From the NCBI GenBank assembly GCA_022606425.2, contig JAHDVF020000223.1:531501-595500 (forward strand): DNA of 64,000 bases, given 5' to 3'. The stretch's first letter is position 1. Every line of letters begins with the position of its first letter. Source of the DNA: Lepidostoma basale (Eukaryota > Arthropoda > Insecta > Trichoptera > Lepidostomatidae). Shown here piece after piece: positions 10,840-22,299 of this stretch. The notes under the pieces were generated by a model that saw only the letters and a program-made list of their open reading frames with translations, did not search any database and had not been told where the DNA came from. A program made the translations under genes and the position numbers.

Positions 10840-11595
10840 ATAATGACAGTGCAGAATGATATATGCGAAGGAAATAAAGTTTCCACCCTTATGTAAGAAA
10901 ATTTAACTTGGAGTTGGAAGAAGAAGGGTGAAAGTAGGGTGTTGCATTATTTAAAACATTTGTGTACCATACTTGGTTTTTACAAAGTTCGGTTTGAGTT
11001 AGTAACCCTAACAAAGCTTCGCAGAGGCGAAACCGGTTATTTCGATAAAACAAAATAAAATTGTGTAAATACAAATAACACAAGGTTTCTAAATGAATTT
11101 TTGGAAATATTTCATTTTCATAAGTTGAATATGTTAACCTTTACGTGTCCCTTTAGTTATCATTATTTTGTACATGAGGTGCGGCCCTTTGTAAGGAAGT
11201 GAAACTTGGAGTTGGCAGAAGAAGGATGAAAGTAGGATAAATGCTATAGAAATAAAGTCACCACGAAAAATGTGCGGAAAAACAATGTATGATAGAATAT
11301 TTAATGATGAAGTAATAAAGACATGTAAAGCAGATGAATGAGTGATAAATATAATTGAGAAAGGATAACTTAGATGATTTGGACATATGGAACGAATGGA
11401 TGAGGAATAAATGGTTAAAAATATATTTACAAGTAGTGTGAATGGAAAAAGAAGTCGAGGAAGGCCAAGGGAGATATGGCATGATCAAATTATTCAATTT
11501 TATTTTAAGATAGAAAAATATGGCGATCTATCCTCTCTGCCTACCCCTCTGGGGAAACGGAGTGATGGTTAGTTTGTTAGTTAACTAGGTTTATT
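10840..11595 (+). mobile_element. LINE-A fragments in one orientation
   Basis: A short piece at 10845-10925 (ATGACAGTGCAGAATG to GTTGGAAGAAG) and a longer one at 11165-11595 with GAAGTGAAACTTGGAGTTGG, GGACATATGGAACGAATGG, GAAGTCGAGGAAGGCC and the closing GGAGTGATGGTTAG tail. Between them (11005-11039) is a degenerate ribozyme-like motif ending GCGAAACCGGTT, probably a decayed F3 copy. Confidence 0.7.
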
Positions 11596-11655
11596 ACTGT
11601 TAAAATTAATAACTGTGTTATATTATCACAATTTATTTTTATTCACTGAAAATGT

Positions 11656-11695
11656 CGCGACAGCTGTTTCGCCAACCGATGTTGGCATCATCAGG
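11656..11695 (-). ncRNA. Hammerhead-ribozyme-like motif, family F2
   Basis: Minus strand: CTGATGA (11694-11688), one extra T, GCCAAC/GTTGGC stem, GAAAC (11670-11666), then AGCTGTC, forming the palindrome ACAGCTGT before C. Both core boxes and stem II are intact; this is the best F2 example. Confidence 0.6.
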
Positions 11696-11728
11696 TGTTA
11701 CAAAAAACCCAGACAGTTTTTTGTAACA

Positions 11729-11770
11729 CCTGATGATGTCAACATTGGTTGGCGAAACATCTGTGGCGAC
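11729..11770 (+). ncRNA. Hammerhead-ribozyme-like motif, family F2
   Basis: CTGATGA (11730-11736), one extra T, GTCAAC pairing with GTTGGC (one G-T wobble), GAAAC (11754-11758), then ATCTGT. It mirrors the minus-strand copy at 11656-11695. Confidence 0.55.
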
Positions 11771-12084
11771 ATTCTCAGTGAATAATAATAAATTGTGATA
11801 TTATAAGTGTTATAAATTTAGCAGTAATAAATAATCTTGAAGTATTATATCATAGTCTTTCGGCCAAAACAATGGACTAGGTATTTAGCTAGTTTTAGTT
11901 ACTAAAAGACTTCACTGTTCCGCTAGTTTCAATCCAAGGTATTGGTTATTGGTAACATTTTTTTGCTGGTTCTTGGGATGCCACTTAGGCCTTTAATGTG
12001 GTAGTTTACCGTTGATTTCAACATTTGTATACATCAGGTTATTTGGACGCAATTACTGTATACATATTTTTACTTATTAAGTCT

Positions 12085-12240
12085 AATGAATGCGATATGT
12101 AGCTAGTCTATCGCCATTTTACTGTCACATGAATTCTACACCAGACAGTGTGAACATCACATTGCCATCGGTGGGAATCGAACCTCGGAACTTCGGCGTG
12201 ACAGTCATAGCTCTTGCCACTCTGCCACGAAGGTCGTCGA
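12085..12240 (-). mobile_element. tRNA-derived SINE, copy 1
   Basis: On the minus strand, from 12238: a GACCTTCGTGGCAGAGTGGC head with an A-box-like TGGCAGAGTGGCAAGAG, then GTTCGATTCCCAC as B box (12183-12172), and an unrelated body reading CACACTGTCTGG and GAATTCATGTGACAG. The same layout is at 26300, 57195 and 61655. It is a SINE rather than a tRNA gene because the tRNA arms do not pair properly and the body follows the B box. Confidence 0.75.
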
Positions 12241-12374
12241 CTCACAAATGCGAATCTTTTAGGATTATTGATTTTTTTTATTGTACTTTTTCATATTGCT
12301 GAAATATCAATAAATAATTAGTAAAAAAATTGATACTTAAAACTCCAAAAATTTGGGCGTCTAGAATAGAATTC

Positions 12375-13065
12375 CTCCTTAATTGATTTGATCGTGCCAT
12401 GTTTTCCACGATCTTCCTCCATTTCTAGCTCCGTTCACGTCTTTTACATATACCTTCTTTACCATTGAGTCTTCACTTATTCTTTTCATGTGTCCAAACC
12501 ATCTGAACGTCCCTTTCATTATTTATTTTGTTCATAACACTTTTATCTTCTTCTTTCTGTGTCCTGTCAGGTCTCCCTAACGTTGACTGTCACCCTTCAT
12601 AGTGATGACCCGGGGAAAAATATCCAGATTGGTATCCCCTTGCCTTCTCTGAAGAATTTTCTGTCGGCGTTACCTTCCCTTAGCTGGGTGTATCCAGTTT
12701 TATGGCGCTGGAAGCTCGCCATTCGTCCTCTCTCTATCTGCTATGGCACTAAGTAATACGAGTATGTGCCACATTGACCTCTCGTGGACGCTAGAGAGTT
12801 GGACTTGATAGTAGTGTTGCTGTTGTAAATGCAACATGGCGTCTTACGACATTTTGTAGAGGCATATTTTCCAGCAAAACATACCCCATCGTAGCCCTAT
12901 TACCCTTTTGAACCCTTTTATACGCACCGCATTTACTTCTTATATTTGCATTTGACACTCTATCATACACAGATTCGTCTTAAAGATCTCATTTCTACTG
13001 AATGTATTCTACTTTCATTATTCCTTACATAAGGGTCGGCACAAGAACACCATTGTGTAATGAAA
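12375..13065 (-). mobile_element. Mixed LINE debris (LINE-A and a second LINE)
   Basis: 12380-12540 and 12930-13060 match LINE-A (CGTGCCATGTTTTCC, CTTTTCATGTGTCCAAACCATC, GACACTCTATCATACACAG). Between them, 12550-12800 is the reverse complement of sequence also at 16075-16270 (GGTTACCTTCCCTTAGCTG region) plus the GTCTCCCTAACGTTGACTG block seen at 31885 and 56005. The layout suggests one LINE inserted into another. Confidence 0.6.
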
Positions 13066-13630
13066 ATAGATTTGTTGATAGATTAAAATACTTCGATTTC
13101 CTTTTCAAATTTAATTAAATGCATTAATCATTCACAATGGTAAGTCGACGCAACGTTAAGTAGTTCTTATATAAATGTTCCGATGGAAATCGCGATTGAA
13201 TTATTAATATTATTTCGGATTCGAAAGAACCGTTGCTTTTAAAAAAAATCTTCTACATTCAACTCGCGTTAAGTGATGGTATTGAGATATTTATTAATTA
13301 TCTTGCGATGTGAAAAAATGGTTTACCTGTTTTCCATCTAAATTCATATTAATCTTGATAATTGACAATGATTTACTTCGATATATTTAGAGCGTTCAAG
13401 GTGAATCTATTTTACTCCAATACCTAGTTGACAATTTGATCACAAGACCCAAAGTCACCTTACAAGTTTAATGTTTGTTGTATGACGCGTGTAGTGTGAA
13501 TTGTTTCACACTTTAAGACATTTTTATCGATCATTACACGTTAATAATATATAACTAATATTATAATAAGTAATCAACAGAAAAAAAATGCGTTTGTTCC
13601 AATGACAATTTGAATAAATTCTTCAATAAT
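13065..13630. other. Sequence without recognised gene
   Basis: AT-rich. Nothing recognised before the Helitron boundary at 13632. Confidence 0.5.
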
Positions 13631-13631
13631 A

Positions 13632-15936
13632 TCTATATATATAAAAGGCAATTTTGGATGTGTGTGTGGACTATTTCTGAGGTTATTCCTGAGCTGATCA
13701 TTTTCCAATTTATACACTTTACTAAATGGAATACCCCGGTGGTCATAGGCATTTTTTTGTTATTAATCGAGCTCTAATTAACTTCATAAATTAATAAATT
13801 TTCGTAGTGCGAGCGAGTATACACCTTCATGTTCGTATCACCTGAGTATCAATCTTTAGAGTCTATATTCGCTTGGCGTGATTATAGCAAATTAGTCGCT
13901 TATTTGACTCTTAGCGTGGTCAGATAGGAAATTAGTCGCTTTTTTGAACGGAATAATATACGCACGTAATATCTGTCAGGCCGTCTCGAATCTATGGAAA
14001 TGATTTAATACGCCATCGTTCAAATTGATCGCAGTTCAAATTATTTGTAACTATTAATTTTTTAATTACGGAATTACTGCGTTCTTTAATAATACACGCA
14101 CGTTTTGGCATGAACAGATAGCAAATAAGTCGCTATTTTGACTCTTTGTGTGGTCACATAGGAAATTAGTCGCTTTTTTGTCGCGTCATCTATGTAAACG
14201 ATGTCTGTCATCTATGGAAATGAACGTGTGTTTTGTTTTAATAACTGAGTATTTAAATAGTTATTTTTGCCGTTGAAATGAATACAGTTTCTTCTGTATT
14301 TAAGTAATTATATTACACACTGGCTGACAAATTATATTTCGTTATTAATTGCTTTCGTTATTAAGTTCTCTGATCTGTCAAATCGTGCGTCGTAGAATAC
14401 GTAAGTATAATATTTAGATTTCTATTTCATATATATCTTCAGGTTATTCTATTTCGCCGTTGAAATTAATACAGATTATGTTTCCGCATTACATATTTCA
14501 AAGTTGTAGTTCTAAATTATATCGAATAGAGAGGAAATTATACATCGTTTTACTTAGTGTTATTTTAGGTTATGACGACCCGGCCATTCTGGCAGGGCGA
14601 AGATGGATATCATTTAACATCTAATTAATTAATCCAGCAAACGGTAAATAATAATTGTATTGTTTTAATGAAAATTATATTAATTCTTTAATGAACATGT
14701 TTGAACCTTTTTAAATTCTAATAGTTACTTATTTATTTAGACGTCCTCAACTTCGATGGAGGGACGACATTGGATGCGTGTTGCCCAGGATCGACAGACA
14801 TTTAAGCAGATGGAGGAGGCCTACGCCCAGGAGTGAACGGATATGAATTGTATATGTATGAATGTTTTATGCAAATGTGATATAGTGTATTTATTTGTTT
14901 TTTTTAATTTCACTTAAAATATTAAGGAAAAAAATTAAGACTGGACGTTACAAAAATGGTTTAAACATAAAGTTGAAAAATATAAATATTAACTTTTTTT
15001 TGGGTGGCATCTTTAGAATAACGTTTGAACTACACTATATTAATTTAATATTTTTCCTTTTATTTCTAGGAAACATGAAACGGTGAAATCTGCAAGGTGA
15101 AAGATGTCATGAGATGAGGCAGACAACCCAGAAGATAATGGAATGCGCATGGGCAGAGGATGGATCCCACACCTCAATATATGCGTATCACAAGATATGT
15201 TGTTATATTTATGAACTAATTACATCATCGGAAGAGTGGCAGCGCTAAAATGGCATGCCGCTCGCAGCCCTGATGATAGATGAACTGCAACCCGAAACCC
15301 AGGACGTCCTCAACTTCGATGGAGGGACGACATTGGATGCGTGTTGCCCAGGATCGACAGACATTGAAGCAGATTGAGGAGGCCTACGCCCAGGAGTGAA
15401 CGGATATGAATTGTATATGTATGAATGTTTTATGCAAATGTGATATAGTATATTTATTTGTTTTTTTAATTTCACTTAAAATATTAAGGAAAAAAATTAA
15501 GACTGGACGTTTAATGGTTTAAACATAAAGCTGAAAAAGATAAATATTAACTTTTTTTTGGGTGGCATCTTTAGGGTAACGTTTGAACTACACTATATTA
15601 TTAAATCATAACGCGCTTTTGCACAGCTATGTTTAAGACCAATTGGCATCAAAAACTCATTTCAGACTTTTTGTAAACTTGCCACCTTGGTAATGTCCAG
15701 CCTTCAATTGTTCAATTCACATTAGTATTATTCAAGTTCACAGCAAGTTTGCTTTGATTAAAAAAATGTTTTAAAGATATGAACTGAATTAGGATACACA
15801 CATTCTTGCACCTATACACATGTCATTTTATCCAATAAAATAATTGATATTGAACTTTGATTGTATTTCTTTAATATATATTGGGTGTATTTATATACTC
15901 CAATATAGCAATAGCGAAGCGTTGCGGGTCAGCTAG
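13632..15936 (+). mobile_element. Non-autonomous Helitron
   Basis: The element starts TCTATATATATAAAAGGC after a host A and ends with GCAATAGCGAAGCGTTGC, a short spacer and CTAG before a host T. A 5' TC, a small 3' hairpin, a 3' CTAG and insertion between A and T are the Helitron hallmarks. At 2305 bp it has no Rep/helicase frame, so it depends on an autonomous relative. It contains two kinds of internal repeats: a TTAGTCGC-rich unit (13885-13945 and 14115-14185), and a direct duplication of about 300 bp (14741-15042 and 15303-15600) that begins with a PQLRWRDDIG-coding stretch typical of LINE C-termini. It has therefore captured and duplicated LINE sequence. A second decayed Helitron 3' end may lie at 50430-50475. 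Confidence 0.8.
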
Positions 15937-16074
15937 TATTTAATAAGGATTAAGAAGATAGAGGTTAACATCTGTGCTACAGCACGTAAGCACGTGTGCT
16001 ACAGCACTACAGGATGTAAGTCTATAAAATGCTGCGTAACGCTCTCTCGCATAACACCAGCAAAACTACTAGCT

Positions 16075-16400
16075 AGTCCTACTCGCTAGTGTCCTCGTCA
16101 CGAACCCCGGGCAATGTGGCTTCACTCTGGCTGAGGAGTCATAGCAGGTAACAAGAGGATGGAAGGCGAGTTTCTGGCGCCTCAAAACCAGATCACCGCA
16201 GCTAAGGGAAGGTAACCCCAACAAAAAATCCACCAGAGAAGGCAACGGGAAACCACTCTCGTTATATATTTTCCCAGTAAATCACTATGGAGAGAAATCA
16301 ATCTCCTGGTTGCGCAATGTGAGGCAATGGACGGGAATCGGAACTGTGGAGGAGCTATTCCGGACAGCGCAGGGAAGGGAAGAGTTTACCAGAGTTTATT
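16075..16400 (+). mobile_element. LINE fragment with WLRNVRQWTG motif
   Basis: Reading 16290-16390 gives WLRNVRQWTGIGTVEELFR, a C-terminal motif shared by many RTE-type endonuclease/reverse transcriptases, followed by AQGREEF. The upstream 200 bases match the reverse complement of 12550-12800. A stop follows soon after, so this is a dead fragment. Confidence 0.7.
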
Positions 16401-16654
16401 AATGAACTGTGAAAGGCTCTGCAAATCATATAGTACTAGATTACGCCTGGAGATGTCTCTCCAATTTTTATGCCTTTTTAAATTGGACCAGTTATTTTAC
16501 AAAACATTTTGAATGAATACAAATTCTTGTAGACAAATACTGGATTTTACCGACTGCGGATATATTATTTTTAAGTTTTTGCCGGTGTTGGATTGTTTTA
16601 AGTGCCTAATTACTGTTAATTTAAAAAAAACGGCGGATAAAGTGGAACAAACAT

Positions 16655-16985
16655 TAAATAAACACAAATGTCCGGATCGTCCAGCTGAACAAGTGCACCA
16701 TCTAAAAGGACATTAATTTTGAATTATTTTTGTTTGTTATTTTATTTTGTATCATTGTATTTTATATAATTTGTTTTAGATTTATTATGTAGACGTTGCA
16801 CGATCGAAATGTGCGCGGGAGATGCCTATTGGTGGCGATGAGGTTCGCAACCCATCACACCGTGTCTCTCGCGATGACGAAAAGAGAAGGATGGAGTGGC
16901 GCGTCGATTAAAGCGTGGCAGTCCATTCTTTTTGCCTACCCTTTCGGGGAGACGGCGTGATGGTTAGTTAGTTAGTTAGTTAGTT
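16655..16985 (+). mobile_element. Short non-autonomous element sharing the LINE-A 3' end
   Basis: Copy 1 of three (others at 30116-30470 and 61825-62110, both minus). Shared parts in order: CACAAATGTCCGGATCGTCC; an AT-rich middle; CACGATCGAAATGTGCGCGG; GGTGGCGATGAGGTTCGC; a GGATGGAGTGGCGC stretch; then, from about 16915, the LINE-A end GTGGCAGTCCATTCTTT..GGGGAGACGGCGTGATGG with TTAG repeats. LINEs start reverse transcription at their own 3' end, so a short element with the same end is likely mobilised by LINE-A. Confidence 0.7.
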
Positions 16986-17049
16986 CACTACCTCTTGATT
17001 CTCTATTATCTGTTGATGGTGCCGTTACCTGAAACCGGTCATGGCTATC

Positions 17050-17800
17050 TATGTAAAAAATATACAGTCATGATTTTTTATACATTGTGATCGGTTTATA
17101 TCGATGTTCTAATGTGTGATTGTAAAAACACTTGCCGAACATGAAGAAAAATCGGTCAGAAATGTAATAAGAATAACAATTATAAATGTTTCGAAAATAA
17201 TCGTCAACTTGTAATATAACATAACTTTTGATTTGTAAACTACCATATCGTATATTGCCATCTTCAGTAAAAAGTCTAAAGCAACGAAGAAAACGTTAAC
17301 CATACAAGTCGCTATGAAAATCTGAAAAAGGTTCTTGATTTTTATTATTTTATACTTCCGTGTTAGTCTTTGCTTATTTTAAAAATTGTCCATAGATGGC
17401 ACTATAAGAATAAGCCAAGAAATGCTTTTAGGAGTCAAAATGTAAAATATCTATGTAATATGAATATATGAAAATATGAATGCACAAATAAGCGAAATGA
17501 AAACTGTTTTATACGGTACTATAAATAAAACTTAATTAATGTTTGTTAGTTATTATTTTCCTTAGAAAATTTAGCCATCTGTTGACAAAATTTATAAAAA
17601 CTCCGTTTTTTAAAGTAAAAAAATGTTTTCTTCATTTTGCGGTTCGGATCTTCGCTAAATTTTCTTAAGAAATTGAGAGGAGTGGCGCTATACGTAAATT
17701 CTTTAATATATTTGTGTCCGAGCATCATACGCCGAAATGAAACTTAATAAAATTATGTTGAATTAAATGAAATTTTAGAACTTTTAAGCGATTTATGTCT
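17050..17800. other. AT-rich sequence downstream of NOS1AP exon
   Basis: Likely part of a NOS1AP intron because the exon at 17804 ends in a donor site. A weak ribozyme-like remnant ending GAAACCGGTC is at 17011-17040 (F4-like). No downstream NOS1AP exon (the expected RIVRTVGQAF-type helix) was found here or further left. Confidence 0.5.
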
Positions 17801-17803
17801 TAC

Positions 17804-17980
17804 CTTCTTGTTGCTCTTGAAGACGTTGCACTTGAAAACATTATTAACGCCATCTCTCGCGATGTAAGAGAAAATCTTGAGGTCGCTGCTGTCGTGAGAA
17901 ACGTAAAATATCCGGTAGATGGGGTGGTGCATGAGCTCCATAGAATCGGACTCGGCGTCCCACGATGTTTCCTTTTTCTG
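17804..17980 (-). CDS. NOS1AP: NOS1AP (CAPON) orthologue, PTB domain exon C
   Basis: This 177-base, 59-codon exon encodes the core of a phosphotyrosine-binding domain. The translation starts [16 protein letters not shown], continues through [20 protein letters not shown] and [19 protein letters not shown], and ends NKK. The middle is nearly identical to NOS1AP, in which this part forms PTB beta strands. On the minus strand the acceptor is TTCTGCCAG before CAG and the donor is AAGAAG|GTAAGA, and both exon ends are phase 0. NOS1AP is an adaptor in the cytosol and at synapses. In mammals its PTB domain binds partners such as Dexras1 and Scribble, and its C-terminus binds the PDZ domain of neuronal nitric oxide synthase. 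The final PTB helix must lie in a later exon, outside what I can see. Two frames on the plus strand here are shadows. Confidence 0.95.
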
Positions 17981-19453
17981 CTGGCAGAATTGGCGGCAAA
18001 CGAGGAAACCATGAAACAAAACACAATTAAATTAGTTATTTTATTTACTGAAGGAAGACAACCCAATGTAAGCTATTCATTTGAATCTAAAATCATTTGC
18101 TCAATTTGCATTACCACTATATTTCTGATTTTATATTTCAATTTGATGCTGGTCAAAGCTATTAAAAGATGGCGGATTGTTGATTTAAAAAAGGAAACAT
18201 AAGTTTATCGTCGTAAGGCTTTAGTTTATTTTGCGTTATCATCAACTTTATATTATTATTAAACTCTTTTTATTTCTAGAAATAGCATAATATTTTATTG
18301 TATTGTAAAAAGATTTAATTATTATCATTTTTAAAACACAAGATACTACGCTTACTGGAATATTAATTAAGGGTAATGGAGATTTTTCTCTGATTTTCAT
18401 ATTTGAAAAGATTTCAGAAAATAGTACACGGAGAGAAAAAATTGAATGCGTTCTTTTTACAAAAAGAAATGTCAATATTCCGAGCTGGCGGGAAAGGAAA
18501 TAAAAAGGAATTATTGGAAATATCAGTAAAGTTCGCTCTGCAATTTAAAATATGAAATTTTCTATGTACTATTTATGAAATGAGTTATTTCGCATATTTT
18601 ATTTGATGTATTAAATTTTTGAGAAACAAAACTGCATGGAAAAAAATTCAACTGAATTGACGTACAATTATTCTTAGAAGATCTTAATTCTTAAATAATA
18701 AGTTTTATCTTAAAATTAAAATAATAATAATAAAATATTTGTTTATAAGAAAGGAAAAAAAAATCCCTCTGTATTTGCCTTTAATTTATGTTGTAATGAT
18801 TTTGAATGAAATCGTATTTTTTCTTGAAAGTTTATTATATTTTTAGGAAATGTCTTAGCAAAAAATATAATTTCTATAAAATATTATACAACTTCTAGAA
18901 AATCATACATTTTGTATATTGATGCATATTAAATCACCTAGAAATTTTCAAGATTTTAAAAATATTTAAAAATTTTGAAAACATAAAAAATATACATCGA
19001 AATTTTATTTTAAGCCCAATTTTCGATATGTTCCCATTATTTCCACATTTCAAATGATCATCAACAATGACCACTCAATTATTTAGATTAAATCACATCT
19101 TAATTAGGTGCAAGATATATGATTTTATTACTAATTTTGACATTTTTTTTTTTAAATAAGATAAGTGTTATTTGATATAAATGTTTCCATTCAAATTCTA
19201 AAATAAAAATCTCCTGTTGTATACCAAGAGTTTTTTTTTTTAATTTTAAGCACGAACATTTTCGGAAAATTTTCAAAGCTCGTCAACCTAAATGTAAAAA
19301 ATTAAAATAATAATTGAACAGTTCTGTTCATGTGTAATATATTTGAAATTATATACAGGTTGCACAAATTTTACCAAGCGAACAAATTGTCTCTTATCAT
19401 CAAAGAAACATGTTCAAAGCAATAAATAAAATATTATAAGATAAATACGTAAC
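17981..19453 (-). other. NOS1AP intron between exons B and C
   Basis: AT-rich with many A/T runs and GT/AG ends on the minus strand (GTTACG donor at 19453, TTCTGCCAG acceptor). I see no further exon in it. A few TTCTAGAAAA-like remnants of F1 arms occur near 18890-18910. Confidence 0.8.
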
Positions 19454-19546
19454 CTTTTTCTTCTTCTTGAGTGTGACCCGCACTCCGTCCACGGATATTT
19501 CCACAGAAACTTTCTTTTTCTTGATTCCTTTGGCTTTGAATTCATA
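19454..19546 (-). CDS. NOS1AP: NOS1AP (CAPON) orthologue, PTB domain exon B
   Basis: A 93-base exon of 31 codons: [20 protein letters not shown] followed by [11 protein letters not shown]. It matches the lysine-rich beta strands of the NOS1AP PTB domain that follow the AAMRRIR helix. The minus-strand acceptor is a T-rich tract ending TTTTTTCCAG, and the donor AAG|GTTACG is weak but usable. Both ends are phase 0 and join in frame with the neighbouring exons. The exon lies 1.5 kb upstream of exon C and 3.0 kb downstream of exon A. It is too short to stand out as an open frame, so the identification rests on the protein match and the splice sites. Confidence 0.95.
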
Positions 19547-19879
19547 CTGGAAAAAAACATTAACACACATCAGTATATTGGCTTCGAGCTTTCAGGAGGT
19601 GATTGATTGGACGCCAATAATGGATTTGTTTAATTAATTGAATGGAAAATACTGAAACGACCATATTTGGAATTGGAACAACTAATGGCAATACAACAAA
19701 ATTAATTTTATAATAAAAAAAACCTACACCTGCATTTTATCTATGTTGTCGATTTCATGCTTCAATTGAATAAGAAAATTGTTTACTTTATTGTTATTGT
19801 GTTAATTGTTATTGTAAAAACATTGCGAATACATTTGAAAATTTTGGATTTTTTTAACAAAATGTTTATTAACTGGATC

Positions 19880-20215
19880 AATTGTATCTCCATAGAGACG
19901 AATATGCAAATTGGAAACAGAATATGGTGGTCGACGTGTTTACAGGACTTATGACCTGTCATTGGTTGGGTTAAGCTCACGCTTTATTTAATACAAAATT
20001 CCCCATTCCAACCTTCTTACGCCCACCATGTCTGACAAAATTTTTTTGGAAGTTGTATTTATGCTACAAAGTAACACCACACTTAAATTTTTTTTAGTTC
20101 AATCTACACACTAGCGCCATCTATGAAGATTGGATTAAGCAATGCAAAAACAACGCAATGGGTAAAATCCAGTATTCGTCTACAAGCATTTGAATTCATT
20201 AAAAATGTTGTTTAT
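19880..20215 (+). repeat. Interspersed repeat R4, copy 1
   Basis: Starts CATAGAGACGAATATGCAAA, passes CATTGGTTGGGT, CCCCATTCCA and TTTTTTGGAAGTTGTAT, and ends GGGTAAAATCCAGTATTCGT. The same order is found at 60040-60400, and in inverted pieces at 27399-27785. No protein is convincingly encoded. The type is unknown, perhaps a SINE or MITE. Confidence 0.6.
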
Positions 20216-20276
20216 TAACTGTTTGAATAAAAAAAACTTTGTTATGAATATCACAATTGATTATATTTATCGCATC

Positions 20277-20310
20277 AGATGTTTCGCTAACCGATGTAAG
20301 CATCGTCAGG
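20277..20310 (-). ncRNA. Hammerhead-ribozyme-like motif, family F2
   Basis: Minus strand: CTGACGA (20309-20303), one extra T, GCTTAC/GTTAGC stem with one mismatch, GAAAC (20285-20281), then ATC. It lies inside a NOS1AP intron, antisense to nothing known and in the sense direction of the gene, so the host pre-mRNA would contain it. Confidence 0.5.
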
Positions 20311-20632
20311 TCTTACAATCAACTAAAAATACCTCAGAAAGACTTAGTTCATATACAAAATGGTTAGGAAATAAACTACACAAAATATTGTGAACAATTA
20401 TAATAAAGATGGAAAAAACAGTAATTCGTAATAGCAAATTCAATATTGATGAGTCCCACAAAATTAGGAGAAATCAGGGAAGCTAGTACATTAACAGGAA
20501 CGGGTTCGACACTTGAAAGACAATTATAATAAAGGTGAAAAAGACGTATTTATTTATTGATTACTAAATTCCAATAGAAATCGGATACAGAAAAATATAT
20601 TCAGCCCCTTAAATTATTTTATAATTAATTTT

Positions 20633-20775
20633 ATTTATACGAATGAAAATGTCAGAACGACATTTGATATTGTCTTAGTAAGATGAAACGTAATATTCTC
20701 TGTAAATATATTATAATAAAACTATTAGAAAACAAATGTTTTTATTCGTAATTTATACGAATGAAAACGTCTGTT
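20633..20775. repeat. Decayed family F1 foldback
   Basis: GAATGAAAATGTCAG, a degenerate TTGATATTGTCTTAG.AAGATGAAAC core at 20663-20690 and the TTAGAAAACAAATGTTTTTATTCG arm. A second arm start (GAATGAAAACGTCTG) follows at 20759. Confidence 0.6.
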
Positions 20776-21532
20776 TTCTTCATCACTGGTGGAGTTTGAC
20801 GTCATTGATGAAACAACGAATAATATTTAATGTTAAAAGTATAATTTCTATTTCACTATTCAATCCGTTTATTTTCTTAATTTTTCAGTCTCCAAATAAC
20901 AGTTTTAGAAATTTTTGTTTATTTTGTTATTTCATGGTCAACAAGTAATTATATTTATTTACAATTTTGACAAAAATTCTCACAAAAAAGGGTTCAAAGA
21001 AAACAAAACATTTTTAAATTAATTTCCAGCCAACCAAAGAAAATAATTTCCTATTTAAAAATCAAGGCAGGCCTTCTAATTAATTAAAAAAAACGTTATT
21101 AATTGAATTTGATCATATAATTTTAACTCTGGGCGTAAATTAGTTTCCGTTTGACGGCACCTGTTAAATAATTGCCCTAGAATGGATCCCTCTCTGAACC
21201 TTTCCCCGAAGTGATTTATTTATAAAATACACGTGTAACGGTGCTGTGTAATCACTACACAAAATACAAGTATATAGACAAATTGTTATTTTAAGTATCG
21301 ACAATATCAGTAGCGCCATCTTTAAATAAATGTAATACTGTACTATGTAACAATAAAGTTTAGTTCGTGTCTATGACTCAAGCGTTTGATTTATTACAGG
21401 TTATGGAATATTAATACCGTATTACTTTAACAAACAATATGTTAGCTGAAGTCAAGAGTGATTTTTAACCCCATCGCTAATAAAAATATTTTAAAATTGC
21501 CAAACGCTCACAGTGTTCAAAAAACATCCAAC
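20776..21532. other. Intron sequence without recognised feature
   Basis: AT-rich. Nothing beyond scattered simple repeats. Confidence 0.5.
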
Positions 21533-21868
21533 GAGAGAACCGCTCATGACTAGCGTATAAGACCTAGGCAATATTCAAATATATCTCTCTCGTACTTGCG
21601 AAACGAAAGGAGTGCTCTTTACTCCCCAATGCATGATATTTCGCCACTTTGTCAAAATGTCATATTTTGATCAGATTCACCCAGTTAAGTTCCCAATTCA
21701 TACGGGACATACGTTAACTGGGGAATGCAACATTCCAACACACGAAAGAGGAACCCCAGTGCACATTTTGTTATAAGAAGCAATGTGCACTAGCTATAGA
21801 GCATCAATAAATATTTAGTCATTTTTAATATTGTCTCAGTAAGTCTTATACACTAGTCATGGGCGGAC
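21533..21868. mobile_element. MITE candidate with ~40-bp terminal inverted repeats
   Basis: The left end has ACCGCTCATGACTAG, GTATAAGAC and AATATTC. The right end has AATATTG, GTCTTATACACTAG and TCATGGGCGG, the inverse with a few changes. The total is about 335 bp with no coding frame. The superfamily cannot be set from the ends alone. Confidence 0.5.
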
Positions 21869-22029
21869 ATCTCGTTTCATAGTTTTTAAGATTAAAAATA
21901 TTATCACTTATGGCATCTGCTGTCTTTTATTAAAACAATACACAGTTAATATTCCATTTTTGTCTAGAAATAGAGGGAGACCGAGAATAACGTGGTACGA
22001 TCAAATAAATAAAATATAAAATTTCTTCT

Positions 22030-22280
22030 ACGTGTATTCACCATCACTTTGTGTTGTGGATTCACATTTGATAAATTTTTGGAAACATTGTATTATCACA
22101 ACACTTTTTTGCGCTTTTCACAAACATGTCTCAGAACACTAACTTCCCTTCTTCAGTGTAGAATTTCAACTCATGTGTTATATTTAATTTATAATACATA
22201 CACTGAAGAAGAGGAGTTTGTGTCCCGAAACATGTTTGTAAAAAACACAAAAAAGTGTAATGATAATAAAATGTTTCTAA
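22030..22280. repeat. Foldback repeat family F5 with motifs on both strands
   Basis: Inverted arms AACATTGTATTATCACAACA..CACAAACATGTCTC (left) and GAAACATGTTTGTAAAAAACA..TGTAATGATAATAAAATGTTTC (right), centred near 22180. The minus motif (22125-22159) has CTGAAGA but GAGAC in place of GAAAC. Confidence 0.65.
22201..22238 (+). ncRNA. Hammerhead-ribozyme-like motif, family F5
   Basis: CTGAAGA (22203-22209), one extra A, a short GGA/TCC stem, GAAAC (22227-22231), ATGT. Boxes canonical; stem II is weaker than in the 35135 and 40531 copies. Confidence 0.45.
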
Positions 22281-22299
22281 AAAATTATTCAAAAATAAA

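Larger units (their letters stand above)
11620..11885. repeat. Foldback repeat family F2 with motifs on both strands
   Basis: Palindrome centred near 11712. The left arm ATTTATTTTTATTCACTGA..TCGCGACAGCTG and the right arm ATCTGTGGCGAC..CAGTGAATAATAA mirror each other. The F2 end sequence TTTCGGCCAAAACAATGGAC follows at 11857-11876. One hammerhead-like motif lies on each strand. Confidence 0.8.

Noticed and set aside
17795..18202. 135-codon plus-strand frame as a gene
   Set aside because: It is the antisense shadow of NOS1AP exon C, whose minus-strand reading matches a known protein with correct splice sites.
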